The notes: generated by a model from the sequence alone, not told the origin. Numbered from the stretch's first letter, positions 40,479-49,356 are shown. The stretch: DNA of 53,598 nucleotides from Metabacillus rhizolycopersici (GCF_020075705.1 NZ_JAIQUM010000039.1:1-53598); one strand, 5' to 3'. Translations and numbers: made by a program.

Positions 40479-41459
40479 TTATTTCTCGAACTCTCTTTCA
40501 GATGACAAATAGTAGATTCGATTTTTCGTTGTTCCATCACTAGGTAAATTCATAGAACGGAGTAGTCTTGAAGCTAAATAGGGAGAGGAAATTTGTAAAA
40601 AATCTCTTAGCTTTTTGTTCGTTATCTCAGGGCCGCAAAGGAGAAAATAATCTTTTACTGCAGCAATATGTGCATCTTTCACTTTGTTTTTACATTGAGG
40701 ACAGTACCACGTACCGTACGCTCTCTCCATTGGAAGATGATGACAAGTAGGACAAAAGACCCCTTTAAGTAGCTCATCATAATGAATGCCATATTGTTCT
40801 AGAATCGGTTTATCAAGAGGCGTATGCTGCTTCTTCAAAAGCTTTATCATCCTTTTAATGTCCTTTAACGATATGCGTTCTTCAGGATATTCCTTTTCGA
40901 TCTGGGTAAATCTTGTTGATAGAAAGTTACGATGGATTACTTTTTGATGAAGGTCCAGGTTTTCAGGAGAGGTGCGAAGAAGTGCTTTCGGATGGGTAAA
41001 AACAACGTGAGAGAGAATCGGTATTTCCGGAAATTGATTTTTTCTTAACCACTTTTTTAGTTGCAACTCTTGGCGACTTATTTGAACGATCGGATCTTCA
41101 AAGACTGTTTCTTTTCCATCTAACGTTCGAATTAGTTGATGAAATATTGGATCGAAATAGATTTTACCGGCTATATTTTTTACCTCTAGAATCATAATAA
41201 AGTTCGTAGATATAACAAATGAATCAAGCTGAAAATAGTGAGTAGAATCATGTAAGCGAAGGTCGTGAAGAATGTAGTAGTCCTTTTCGGATAGGAAGCT
41301 TAATGGATAGTCAAGATATGTTTCTCCTTTGTAACCTGAAAGTCTTTTTGATAAATTTTCATTCATGATTGGGCTTTTTGAATGAATTGGTGGTGTCCGG
41401 CAAATCAAAGCTTGTAATTTTTCAATTGAAAGGGGAACAGTACGTATTTTAACGATCAT
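40479..41459 (-). CDS. NERD domain protein with C-terminal zinc ribbon
   Basis: A 326-residue protein. Residues about 40-160 form a NERD (nuclease-related) domain: KGETYLDYPLSFLSEKDYYI, and the predicted catalytic strand FIMILEVKNIAGKIYFDP with the E-x-K pair. A C-terminal zinc ribbon (CPTCHHLPMERAYGTWYCPQ) and a short tail resembling a winged helix follow. NERD proteins are thought to be DNA-acting nucleases, but most are untested. The open frame extends upstream to 41582 through a 21-bp repeat array, which is rejected; the ATG at 41459 has AGGAGTG eight bases upstream. Stand-alone; its array-like leader is notable. Confidence 0.82.
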   Translation of the reverse strand: MIVKIRTVPLSIEKLQALICRTPPIHSKSPIMNENLSKRLSGYKGETYLDYPLSFLSEKDYYILHDLRLHDSTHYFQLDSFVISTNFIMILEVKNIAGKIYFDPIFHQLIRTLDGKETVFEDPIVQISRQELQLKKWLRKNQFPEIPILSHVVFTHPKALLRTSPENLDLHQKVIHRNFLSTRFTQIEKEYPEERISLKDIKRMIKLLKKQHTPLDKPILEQYGIHYDELLKGVFCPTCHHLPMERAYGTWYCPQCKNKVKDAHIAAVKDYFLLCGPEITNKKLRDFLQISSPYLASRLLRSMNLPSDGTTKNRIYYLSSEREFEK

Positions 41460-41555
41460 TTTATCACTCCTAGCTGGTTTTACCCGCTTATTTCGATGTT
41501 TTCTGATAAAATCCTGCTTAAGATTAAGAAAAATTTTGGCGCTAGTAAGATGATT

Positions 41556-41646
41556 TTGCAACTTTGAAGGGGAATCTTGCAACTCTTAGAGAGAATTTTG
41601 CAACCTTTGTGGGGGATTTTGCAACTTAACTTGATAATTTTGCAAC
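41556..41646. repeat. Five TTGCAAC motifs at exact 21-bp intervals
   Basis: TTGCAAC begins at 41556, 41577, 41598, 41619 and 41640, an exact 21-bp period, two helical turns. The spacers are less conserved but share TTTTGCAACTT and GGGGGATT tendencies. The array lies about 100 bases upstream of the NERD start codon, between it and the SRPBCC gene. It could be an iteron-like binding array or a decaying minisatellite. Confidence 0.8.
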
Positions 41647-41706
41647 TTTGCTATTTTTTCTTGTATTCGATAAAATTCGACACGAATCTCATCTTCATCG
41701 TAATTA

Positions 41707-41736
41707 AAATAACGCCGCATCCCTGCGGCGTTATTT
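41707..41736 (-). terminator. Terminator of the topB-VOC-SRPBCC group
   Basis: AAATAACGCCGC (41707-41718) pairs perfectly with GCGGCGTTATTT (41725-41736). It overlaps the SRPBCC stop codon. Confidence 0.8.
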
Positions 41737-42195
41737 CATATTTACTCTCTCTTCAGCTATCTTTTTGATATACCGATTCCTCGTAATAAAAAATTCCTTC
41801 ATATACTGCTCTAAAAACACCCGATCTGCGAGCTTACCTACTAGACCAAACGGCGAGGTGTAATCAAATGTATCAATCATGAGTGTTCCATTCGTTTTTT
41901 CAATAAATTCGTGGACATGATAAAAGCGTTTGAATGCCCCTTTTTCCATCTCATCGACAAATCGGTTTGGAAAGTCAAATTCAGTAATACGTGCGGTCAG
42001 CTTCTGCTTGATTCCAAAATGGATCGCTTCCCACGTTACGGATTCGTTTAACCCGATCAAACCGCTTGTCACACCTGCGATTGCTCGTTCATTCGTTTGA
42101 CTCGTTGATCGGGTATGTATATCAATATCGCGGGCGACATCAAAGCAGATTTCGCGCGGTGCATAAATAAACATATCTGTCTTAATTATCGGCAC
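41731..42195 (-). CDS. SRPBCC (polyketide cyclase/START-like) family protein
   Basis: A 154-residue single-domain protein with the SRPBCC helix-grip fold pattern. It has an N-terminal strand (MPIIKTDMFIYAPREICFDV) into a helix, a run of strands (ESVTWEAIHFGIKQKLTARI, then EFDFPNRFVDEMEKGAF), and the long C-terminal helix YMKEFFITRNRYIKKIAEER. Such domains bind hydrophobic ligands; this one has no assigned role. The start is a GTG at 42195 after AGGAAGA. It is the last of three minus-strand genes, 18 bases behind the VOC gene. Confidence 0.75.
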   Translation of the reverse strand: MPIIKTDMFIYAPREICFDVARDIDIHTRSTSQTNERAIAGVTSGLIGLNESVTWEAIHFGIKQKLTARITEFDFPNRFVDEMEKGAFKRFYHVHEFIEKTNGTLMIDTFDYTSPFGLVGKLADRVFLEQYMKEFFITRNRYIKKIAEERVNMK

Positions 42196-42213
42196 AATGA
42201 TCTTCCTATCTTA

Positions 42214-42606
42214 CTATTTTTTCACTTGTAGTAAGTCAAAACGATTACCGTACAAGTCTTCAAAAACAACTTCTATTCCCCATGGCACTTCTCTTGGCTC
42301 GCCAAAGAAGGTAACACCTTTTTCCTTCATTATTGTATAGTCGCGGTTAAGGTCATCTGTTTCAATTACTAAAAATACGTGCTGTGCAGCCTGGGAACCT
42401 ACACGTTCCTTTTTTGCATCGGTATCTGCTTGAACAAAGACAATCGCTGTTTCACTTCGCTTTGATGGGACAACTGTTACCCAACGCATTCCCTCACCAA
42501 ACGATTGATCGGAAAGTAGTGTAAAGCCTAATACATTTGTATAATAATCAATTGCCTCATCATAATTGTTTACAAGAATGGTGAGATGTCCAATTTTTCG
42601 ATTCAT
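42214..42606 (-). CDS. VOC-family (glyoxalase/bleomycin-resistance fold) protein
   Basis: A 130-residue vicinal-oxygen-chelate protein. The paired beta-alpha-beta units are evident: IGHLTILVNNYDEAIDYYTN, then VLGFTLLSDQSFGEGMRWVT, and later HVFLVIETDDLNRDYTIMKE followed by EVVFEDLYGNRFDLLQ. The metal-ligand pattern (H7 in the first unit, H in QHVFLVIE, E in EVVFEDLYG) is preserved, so it could be metal-dependent. Family functions range from glyoxalase to dioxygenase and drug binding; none is assigned. AGAGGGG precedes the ATG. It lies 17 bases after topB. Confidence 0.8.
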   Translation of the reverse strand: MNRKIGHLTILVNNYDEAIDYYTNVLGFTLLSDQSFGEGMRWVTVVPSKRSETAIVFVQADTDAKKERVGSQAAQHVFLVIETDDLNRDYTIMKEKGVTFFGEPREVPWGIEVVFEDLYGNRFDLLQVKK

Positions 42607-42623
42607 TCCGTGACCCCTCTACA

Positions 42624-44801
42624 CTATTCTTTCAGATTAAGCTTCGCGAGCGCATCTGCTAATGCATTGTTTGCAAAACCTTCATCTTGTTTTTTCATAT
42701 ACTTATCCACATCTCGTTTTGATACCTTACTATTTTGATTCTTCTTCCTTCTTGCTTGGAAAGCAGACATTTTTTCGCGATGACCACAGCTACAAGCGAA
42801 AATTTGTCCTTCTCCTTCACCTCTAAGCTCCAGCTTTTTGTGACAATTTGGGCAGCGTGCATTGGTTACTTGTGAAACGCCTTTACGATAACCACATTCA
42901 CGATCCTGACAAACGAGCATTTTCCCCTTTTTACCATTCACCTCAAGAAGGAGCTTGCTACATTCAGGACATTTTTTTCCTGTCACGTTGTCATGCTTGA
43001 ATCGTTCTTTACTATTTTTTATTTCATTGACAATTTCTTTGGCGTATTGCTTCATTTCATTGATAAACGCTTGCTTCGATAAGGAACCTTTCGCGATTTT
43101 TGTCAGCTTTTGCTCCCATTCTGCTGTTAACACTGGTGATCTCAGATCCGCTGGTACGAGCTGCAATAGCTGTTTCCCCTTTGTGGTAATGAAGATCTCT
43201 TTGCCCTTCTTTTCAATTAGAAAACTGCTATAAAGCTTTTCGATAATATCTGCTCTCGTCGCAACCGTTCCAAGCCCACCAGTTTCACCAATTGTTTTAA
43301 TTAAATCCTTGTTTTCTCCAGCCATATATTTCGTTGGATTTTCCATCGCTGACAGAAGAGCCGCTTCATTAAAACGAGCAGGAGGCTTTGTTTCACCTGT
43401 TGTTTTCGTTAACGACACAATTGATAATGAATCACCCTTTGATAAGGCCGGTAGCTTTTGCTCCTCCTCATGATCATCATCTGGATAATCACTAAACACT
43501 TCTTTCCAGCCTTGGACAATGATTCTTTTGCCCTTAGCTGTAAACCGTTCATCTTCAATTTTTGCCGTTATAACGGTTTGCTCATATTGATGCGCTGGCA
43601 AAAGTACGGCTAAAAAGCGCTTGATAACTAAGTCATAAATTTTGCGCTCTTTATCACTTAAAGCGCTAAGTGGTACCGATTCTTCCGTTGGTATGATGGC
43701 ATGGTGATCGGAAACCTTCGCGTCATCAACAAATGACTTGTTTGCTTTAATTGGTTGCTTTGTAATTTTGGCAATAACTTGGGCGTACTCTTTTGTTCTA
43801 CATGCTTCGAGTCGATCCTTTATTGTTTCAACAATATCACTTGTTAAGTATCTTGAATCTGTTCGCGGGTATGTCAATACTTTGTGCTGTTCATATAGCT
43901 TTTGCATGATCTGGAGCGTCTCTTTTGCAGAATAGCCAAAGCGTTTATTGGCATCACGCTGTAGCTCTGTTAAATCATACAGTGCAGGTGAATACGTCTT
44001 TTTCGGTGTTGTTTTCACATCTTCAACAGTTGCTGTTTTCCCTTTTAGCTTAGCTAGAAGTGGATCAATCTTCTCTTCTGCAAATGTTTTTACATCATTT
44101 GTTTTAGCATCCTGCCATGTAAGCGTTAGGCTATTAGTGGTCGTTGCTTTCATTCCATAATATTTTTTCGGCTTGAATCCTTTGATTTCCTCTTCACGCT
44201 GAGCAATCATCGCAAGAGTTGGTGTTTGCACGCGTCCCGAAGAAAGTTGTGCGTTGTATTTCGTCGTTAATGCACGTGTCGCATTTAATCCAACGATCCA
44301 GTCTGCTTCCGATCTAGCAACCGCTGATGCATATAGATTTTCATACTCCTTGCCGTTTCTCAGTTTGCGAAAACCTTCTTTGATCGCTTTATCTGTCACA
44401 GATGAAATCCATAACCGCTTGATTGGTTTATTCACGCGCGCCTTTTCAATAATCCAACGAGCGACAAGCTCACCTTCACGACCTGCATCTGTTGCAATAA
44501 CGATGTCACTTACATCTTTTCTTAAAAGCTGTGATTTTACGGATTGAAATTGTTTGCCTGTTTTTTTAATGACAACAAGCTTAAGTGGCGATGGCAGCAT
44601 TGGTAAATCCTCTAACCGCCATGATTTATAGTTATCTCCATAGGCTTCAGGATCAGCTAATGTAACAAGATGACCTAGTGCCCATGTCACAATGTATTTG
44701 TCTCCTTCAAGAAAGCCATTTCCTTTTTTATGACAATTTAACACTCTAGCCAAATCTCTTCCGACTGATGGTTTTTCAGCTAGAACGACTGTTTTACTCA
44801 T
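42624..44801 (-). CDS. topB: DNA topoisomerase III
   Basis: A 725-residue type IA topoisomerase, which passes single DNA strands and helps resolve recombination intermediates. The N-terminal Toprim domain carries LAEKPSVGRDLARVL and the acidic DAGREGELVARWIIEKA. The active-site tyrosine is in VLTYPRTDSRYL. The C-terminus has cysteine clusters (CPECSKLLLEVNGKKGKMLV, then CPNCHKKLELRGEGEGQIFA), zinc-ribbon-like, after the catalytic core. AAAGGATG precedes the ATG. It appears to be first of three genes with VOC and SRPBCC genes. Confidence 0.95.
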   Translation of the reverse strand: MSKTVVLAEKPSVGRDLARVLNCHKKGNGFLEGDKYIVTWALGHLVTLADPEAYGDNYKSWRLEDLPMLPSPLKLVVIKKTGKQFQSVKSQLLRKDVSDIVIATDAGREGELVARWIIEKARVNKPIKRLWISSVTDKAIKEGFRKLRNGKEYENLYASAVARSEADWIVGLNATRALTTKYNAQLSSGRVQTPTLAMIAQREEEIKGFKPKKYYGMKATTTNSLTLTWQDAKTNDVKTFAEEKIDPLLAKLKGKTATVEDVKTTPKKTYSPALYDLTELQRDANKRFGYSAKETLQIMQKLYEQHKVLTYPRTDSRYLTSDIVETIKDRLEACRTKEYAQVIAKITKQPIKANKSFVDDAKVSDHHAIIPTEESVPLSALSDKERKIYDLVIKRFLAVLLPAHQYEQTVITAKIEDERFTAKGKRIIVQGWKEVFSDYPDDDHEEEQKLPALSKGDSLSIVSLTKTTGETKPPARFNEAALLSAMENPTKYMAGENKDLIKTIGETGGLGTVATRADIIEKLYSSFLIEKKGKEIFITTKGKQLLQLVPADLRSPVLTAEWEQKLTKIAKGSLSKQAFINEMKQYAKEIVNEIKNSKERFKHDNVTGKKCPECSKLLLEVNGKKGKMLVCQDRECGYRKGVSQVTNARCPNCHKKLELRGEGEGQIFACSCGHREKMSAFQARRKKNQNSKVSKRDVDKYMKKQDEGFANNALADALAKLNLKE

Positions 44802-44977
44802 ATAAACATCCTTTCAAAAACCTTTTTACTATTTACCTATTATAAGTTTAATTGCCATAGAAATCTAATTCAGATGAACATTACTATTTTTGTTTCATTC
44901 ATTACCAGTAGCATAATAAAAAAAACAATAGTAGAATGAGCAAAGATACTGTTTAATCTTGGAGGTTTAATAAAGCA

Positions 44978-46528
44978 ATGAGTCTATTAACTATCGATAA
45001 TCTTAGTCACAGTTTCGGTGATCGCACTTTATTTAAAGATGTCACTCTCCGCCTTTTACAAGGAGAACGCGTTGGTCTTGTTGGCGCTAATGGTGTAGGG
45101 AAATCTACTTTAATGAATATTATAACAGGGCAACTAATTCACGACACAGGTCGTGTTGAATGGACTCCAGGAGTTCGTTATGGTTATCTTGATCAGCATA
45201 CCGTTTTAACGAAAGGCAAAACAATTCGTGATATTTTAAACGATGCATTTCTTCCGCTTTTTGAGCAAGAGAAGGAATTAAATATTGTCACAGATAAAAT
45301 GGCAACTGCCACGCCTGAAGAGCTTGAAGAATTATTGAATAAAATGGCAGAAATTCAGGACCGTTTAGATGCAGGTGGCTTCTATTTACTTGATATGAAG
45401 GTGGAAGAAACGGCTAGAGGGTTAGGACTTGATGCAATTGGTCTTGATCGTGATGTATCCGCACTAAGTGGTGGGCAACGTACGAAGGTTCTTCTCGCAA
45501 AACTTCTATTAGAACAGCCTGATGTTCTATTACTAGATGAGCCGACAAACTACTTGGACGTGGAACATATTCGTTGGTTAAGTTCTTATTTAAGAGACTA
45601 TCCACATGCATTTCTCTTAATCTCGCATGATACGGAATTTATGAACGGTGTATCTAATGTGATTTTCCAATTAGAATTTTCAAAACTAACACGTTATACA
45701 GCTACTTATGAGAAATTCTTAGAGCTTGCTGAGATCAATAAAAATCAACATCTTCATGCATACGAAAAGCAAAAAGAATTCATTAAAAAGCAAGAGGACT
45801 TTATTGCCAAAAATAAAGCGCGCTACTCAACAACAGGTCGGGCGAAGAGCCGTCAAAAGCAGTTGGATCGTATTGAGAGGATTGACCGTCCTGAAACAGC
45901 GATTAAACCAACGTTCGAGTTTAAAGAATCTAGAAGTAGTAGCCGCTATGTATTTGAAGCAAAGGATCTTGAAATTGGATACAATGAGCCATTATTACCT
46001 AAATTAACGATGACGATTGAACGCGGAGAAAAAATCGCCATTGTTGGCGCAAACGGAATTGGAAAATCAACCTTGCTTAAAACGATTCTTGGAAAAATTG
46101 ATCCTTTAGGTGGAACGACAAATCGCGGTGACTTCTTATTCCCATCTTATTTTGAACAAGAGGTAATCGCAGGATCAATCACACCGATTGATGATGTCTG
46201 GAATGCCTTTCCAAATCTTGATCAGCACCAAGTGCGCGCACTTCTAGCACGCGCTGGACTGAAAAACGAGCATATTTCACGCCCGTTAACACAATTAAGT
46301 GGTGGCGAGCAAGCGAAAGTGCGCCTATGTAAGCTACAAATGAACGAAAGCAACTGGCTACTCTTTGACGAACCAACAAATCACCTTGACGTTGTAGCAA
46401 AGGAAGAGCTAAAACGTGCCATTAAAGCATACAAAGGAACAGTTGTCATGGTATGCCATGAGCCTGATTTTTATGAAGATTGGGTAACAAAGGTTTGGGA
46501 TATTGAGGATTGGGTGCAGAATAGTTAA
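44978..46528 (+). CDS. ABC-F family ATPase
   Basis: A 516-residue soluble protein with two ABC ATPase domains and no membrane part, the ABC-F arrangement of ribosome-associated translation factors. The first Walker A is GLVGANGVGKSTLMNI, signature LSGGQRTKVLLAKLLLEQPD, Walker B LLLDEPTNYLDVEH. The second set is IVGANGIGKSTLLKTI, LSGGEQAKVRLCKLQMNESN and LLFDEPTNHLDVVAK. The charged helical linker (about 235-325) ends in KSRQKQLDRIERIDRPE. It most resembles YfmM of B. subtilis, but I do not assign the symbol. GGAGG is about 12 bases upstream. A strong terminator follows; no leader-peptide attenuator was recognised. Confidence 0.88.
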   Translation: MSLLTIDNLSHSFGDRTLFKDVTLRLLQGERVGLVGANGVGKSTLMNIITGQLIHDTGRVEWTPGVRYGYLDQHTVLTKGKTIRDILNDAFLPLFEQEKELNIVTDKMATATPEELEELLNKMAEIQDRLDAGGFYLLDMKVEETARGLGLDAIGLDRDVSALSGGQRTKVLLAKLLLEQPDVLLLDEPTNYLDVEHIRWLSSYLRDYPHAFLLISHDTEFMNGVSNVIFQLEFSKLTRYTATYEKFLELAEINKNQHLHAYEKQKEFIKKQEDFIAKNKARYSTTGRAKSRQKQLDRIERIDRPETAIKPTFEFKESRSSSRYVFEAKDLEIGYNEPLLPKLTMTIERGEKIAIVGANGIGKSTLLKTILGKIDPLGGTTNRGDFLFPSYFEQEVIAGSITPIDDVWNAFPNLDQHQVRALLARAGLKNEHISRPLTQLSGGEQAKVRLCKLQMNESNWLLFDEPTNHLDVVAKEELKRAIKAYKGTVVMVCHEPDFYEDWVTKVWDIEDWVQNS

Positions 46529-46571
46529 AAAAGTAAAACGAGCTTGAAAATCAAGCTCGTTTTACTTTTTT
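46527..46571. terminator. Terminator after ABC-F gene
   Basis: A perfect 21-bp stem with an AAA loop: AAGTAAAACGAGCTTGA pairs with TCAAGCTCGTTTTACTT inside A- and T-runs. Confidence 0.92.
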
Positions 46572-46670
46572 TAATTCAACTTTCTTTTGAATTAAGATTG
46601 TTAACTTCTATTTTCAAGACTATGGATTCTCTGTTCTACTACTTTTTTTATTATGATAGCTACCTCATCG

Positions 46671-47303
46671 TCATTTTACAAGCGAATGTTTAAACGCATA
46701 GATGACAGCTTGTGTCCGGTCCTGCACCTCGAGCTTGCTTAAGATGTTGCTCACATGCGTTTTTGCCGTTTTCAAGGCAATAAATAGTTCATCCGCAATT
46801 TCTTGATTCGATTTTCCTTCCGCCATTAGCATGAGAATTTCCATTTCTCGTGTTGTTAATTGGTCATGAGGATTTGTTACATTTTTTTGACGCATTTTCA
46901 TCATCATCTTACCGGTTACTTCGGGCTCTAAAATGGATTGTCCTTGATATGTAGAACGGACAGCATTGGCAATTTCACTTGCTTTAGAAGTTTTTAGTAA
47001 GTAGCTAGTAGCACCCGCCTCGAGGGCAGGATATACCTTTTCATCGTCTAAAAAACTTGTGACGATAATGATTTTCGCCTCAGGCCATGATTCGATAATT
47101 TGCTTTGTTGCTTCAATCCCGTCCATCTCTTTCATCACTAAATCCATTAAAATGACATCTGGGCGGAGGTCTAAACAAAGCTCAACACCTTTCTTGCCAT
47201 CATCCGCTTCACCAATGACTTCAATATCTGGCTGTGCAGATAAATACGATGAGACGCCAATTCGTACCATTTCATGATCATCAACAAATACTACTTTAAT
47301 CAA
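46671..47303 (-). CDS. liaR: Response regulator LiaR (NarL/FixJ family)
   Basis: A 210-residue response regulator of the LiaFSR cell-envelope stress system. The phosphorylated aspartate is D54 (PDVILMDLVMKEMDGIEATK), with the acidic pocket at VDDHEM and the switch lysine in YLLKTSKASE. The C-terminal LuxR-type helix-turn-helix is LTTREMEILMLMAEGKSNQE and onward. It overlaps liaS by four bases (47300-47303), indicating translational coupling. In B. subtilis LiaR responds to lipid II-binding antibiotics and switches on liaIH. Confidence 0.92.
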   Translation of the reverse strand: MIKVVFVDDHEMVRIGVSSYLSAQPDIEVIGEADDGKKGVELCLDLRPDVILMDLVMKEMDGIEATKQIIESWPEAKIIIVTSFLDDEKVYPALEAGATSYLLKTSKASEIANAVRSTYQGQSILEPEVTGKMMMKMRQKNVTNPHDQLTTREMEILMLMAEGKSNQEIADELFIALKTAKTHVSNILSKLEVQDRTQAVIYAFKHSLVK

Positions 47304-48340
47304 TCTCCATCACCCTCTACTGCAAGTACAGGAACCTTTACTTCTAAACGTGTTCCCTTATTTTTTAAGCTCACAATCTTCAACGTTCCACCAATTTCAA
47401 CCGCTCGCTCATGCATATTCTGTAAGCCATATGAACCTGTTTTTCCTTCATTCATCTCAAAGCCAACGCCATCATCAGACACTCTCATAATGACAAAACT
47501 GTCTCGCTTAATGATTAAGACATCAAGGCTTGATGCCTTTGCGTGACGAAGTGTGTTCGAGACAGATTCTTGAAGAATCCGGAATAAATGATCCTCAACC
47601 CCTTTATCCAACGGGATCGGCTCGATTTTCCACTTTATGTTCATTGTCACCTTTTGCAGTAATTCCATCAAGAGCTCTTGAACACCCTCTTGGAGTGTTT
47701 TCCCTTTTAAAGCGACAGGACGTAAATGCAAAAGCAGCGCCCTCATTTCAAGCTGTGATTGATGAATGGTTTCCTCTACTAGCTTCAGCTGCTTCGTCTC
47801 TCTATCATCTGCTGCTGGCCTAGACTCTGTAATCGCAGACATCATCATCGAAGCCGCAAATAGCTGTTGGCTAACGGAATCATGAAGCTCACGTGCTAAT
47901 CGATTTCTTTCCTGTGAGACCATTTCTTGAATCACTTTCTCCTGGTCCTCCGCTTTTTCATTTGCAAGCTTTTGGGAAAGCTTTATTTGCTCTAGCATTT
48001 GATTTTGCACTTTTTCAATTCTGATCCAAATATCATGGATCTCAGGTAATACTTGTTGCTTGGAAGGAAGAGACCGTCCTTTTTCAAGTTCCCGTATCGC
48101 GGTTTCAATCGTCATAAATTGCTTTTTCCAAAAGAAACCTGAAAATGCACCAAAACAGACACCTGCTAAAATGCTCATACTTGGAACAATGTAGATAAAA
48201 GGTAAATCCGCTACCTTTTGCTCCCAAAGTGAACTCCAGTTTCCTAATGGAAATGCCATAAAAAACATAACGGAAAATAAAACAAAGACGATAAGTGAGA
48301 AAAGAGCACCAATGAGAATCTGCCGTTGCATAATGCTCAT
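47300..48340 (-). CDS. liaS: Sensor histidine kinase LiaS
   Basis: A 346-residue intramembrane-sensing kinase. Two transmembrane helices (about 9-31 and 48-70) flank a very short external loop. The dimerisation/phosphoacceptor segment is QERNRLARELHDSVSQQLFA with H153, the HisKA_3 type. The ATP-binding domain has RILQESVSNTLRHAKASSLD and DDGVGFEMNEGKTGSYGLQN. Its start overlaps the liaF stop (ATGA, 48337-48340), and it overlaps liaR by four bases. In the known system LiaF keeps LiaS inactive until envelope stress. Confidence 0.92.
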   Translation of the reverse strand: MSIMQRQILIGALFSLIVFVLFSVMFFMAFPLGNWSSLWEQKVADLPFIYIVPSMSILAGVCFGAFSGFFWKKQFMTIETAIRELEKGRSLPSKQQVLPEIHDIWIRIEKVQNQMLEQIKLSQKLANEKAEDQEKVIQEMVSQERNRLARELHDSVSQQLFAASMMMSAITESRPAADDRETKQLKLVEETIHQSQLEMRALLLHLRPVALKGKTLQEGVQELLMELLQKVTMNIKWKIEPIPLDKGVEDHLFRILQESVSNTLRHAKASSLDVLIIKRDSFVIMRVSDDGVGFEMNEGKTGSYGLQNMHERAVEIGGTLKIVSLKNKGTRLEVKVPVLAVEGDGD

Positions 48341-49068
48341 ACTCGCTTCACCTCAAGTTTACCAGAGATAAGTGAGGTGATGAGCTTTACTTTCTGTTCT
48401 GCCTGCTCATAATCTGCTGTTTCATAAACAATCGTCTCGTTAACAGTTCTCTGCTCCTGCTCCTGTAAAATAGCCACTGTTCCAGCTATGACAGAGTGAT
48501 TGATATGAACCCCCACCTCATACGGTACAAGGATTTGAACATTACCGACTAAGCTTCGAATTGAGATAATAGCCTCACCTTTAGGTAAAACCGTATCACT
48601 TAGATCAATCACTGTGTTTCCAATACCCACCTGAATGTTAACATCATTCCATTCATACACATGTTCCGGTGTCTTTTGGCTTGTAAAAAACTTATTTTCA
48701 AAGATTTTTTGTTTTTTAAAAAGGATTCCAGAGTCAGCTTCAGATTTTTGTTCCAAAATAATCGGCTTTATCTGCTTAGGCTGCTTTTGCGATTGGAAAA
48801 ACTGAACAACAAGATAAAGAAGAGCGACACATAAAAAGTAACGAAAGCTCATCATGTTCAGAACCGTTATAATAAGCCATAACCAGCCAATCCAATATAA
48901 TAATTTACCTAGAAAACGCGGCCTCCACTTCTTCCCTAAGTAAATACAACCAATGGATAAAATAAAGGTTACAATTAAACCACCATTAAAAAACAGGATT
49001 TCTAAAACAAGAAGGAGAATTCCTACTAAGACAATCCAATTCAAATAATCAGTTTTCATATTACGCAT
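48337..49068 (-). CDS. liaF: LiaF, membrane inhibitor of LiaSR
   Basis: A 243-residue LiaF homologue. The N-terminal half has three or four short transmembrane segments (WIVLVGILLLVLEILFFNGG and following). The C-terminal half is a DUF2154-like beta domain (DVNIQVGIGNTVIDLSDTVL, then EAIISIRSLVGNVQILVPYE). In B. subtilis LiaF inhibits the kinase. GTG 49071 and ATG 49068 are both usable after AGGAGG; ATG is given. Upstream a hairpin repeat separates it from liaH, and no liaG gene is present between them. Confidence 0.88.
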   Translation of the reverse strand: MRNMKTDYLNWIVLVGILLLVLEILFFNGGLIVTFILSIGCIYLGKKWRPRFLGKLLYWIGWLWLIITVLNMMSFRYFLCVALLYLVVQFFQSQKQPKQIKPIILEQKSEADSGILFKKQKIFENKFFTSQKTPEHVYEWNDVNIQVGIGNTVIDLSDTVLPKGEAIISIRSLVGNVQILVPYEVGVHINHSVIAGTVAILQEQEQRTVNETIVYETADYEQAEQKVKLITSLISGKLEVKRV

Positions 49069-49107
49069 CACGAGGTTCCTCCTTCCTGATTGACAGCGCT
49101 AGTTAAG

Positions 49108-49264
49108 AAAAGCGCAAGCGCCTTGTTCAGCCTCGGGCAAATAAGACGCTCTTGAATAGAAGGTGTTTTTTACCTTCAATTCAAGAGTGGCTTAGACCCA
49201 AGAGGGGCTGGACGCTTGCGCTGGACACGAAAACTAAGTCAAAAAATTTATACTTTTCTTATCC
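49108..49264 (+). repeat. Dispersed hairpin repeat, copy 11, between liaH and liaF (tail type I)
   Basis: A complete copy: arms AAAAGCGCAAGCGCC and GGACGCTTGCGCTGGA, central stem CTCTTGAAT/ATTCAAGAG, and tail GGACACGAAAACTAAGTC...CTTATCC. It lies across the path of liaIH-to-liaFSR transcription. Confidence 0.87.
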
Positions 49265-49267
49265 GTG

Positions 49268-49334
49268 TACATAAGACACTTCATAAAAGAAGGTAATCGT
49301 CACCTTGTCTTATGAAGTAGCTTAGACTCGAAAC
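49268..49334 (+). repeat. Central hairpin module alone (copy 12)
   Basis: CATAAGACACTTCATAAAAG and AGTAGCTTAGAC flank AGAAGGT...ACCTT. This is the core of the repeat family without outer arms, with another variant stem (ACTTCATAA/TTATGAAGT). It is directly behind copy 11. Confidence 0.65.
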
Positions 49335-49356
49335 ATGCTTAGCTATTTTCATTTGA

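Noticed and set aside
41577..41768. Plus-strand frame with a heptad ILQ pattern
   Set aside because: The seven-residue periodicity is a translation of the 21-bp DNA repeat; no ribosome-binding site.
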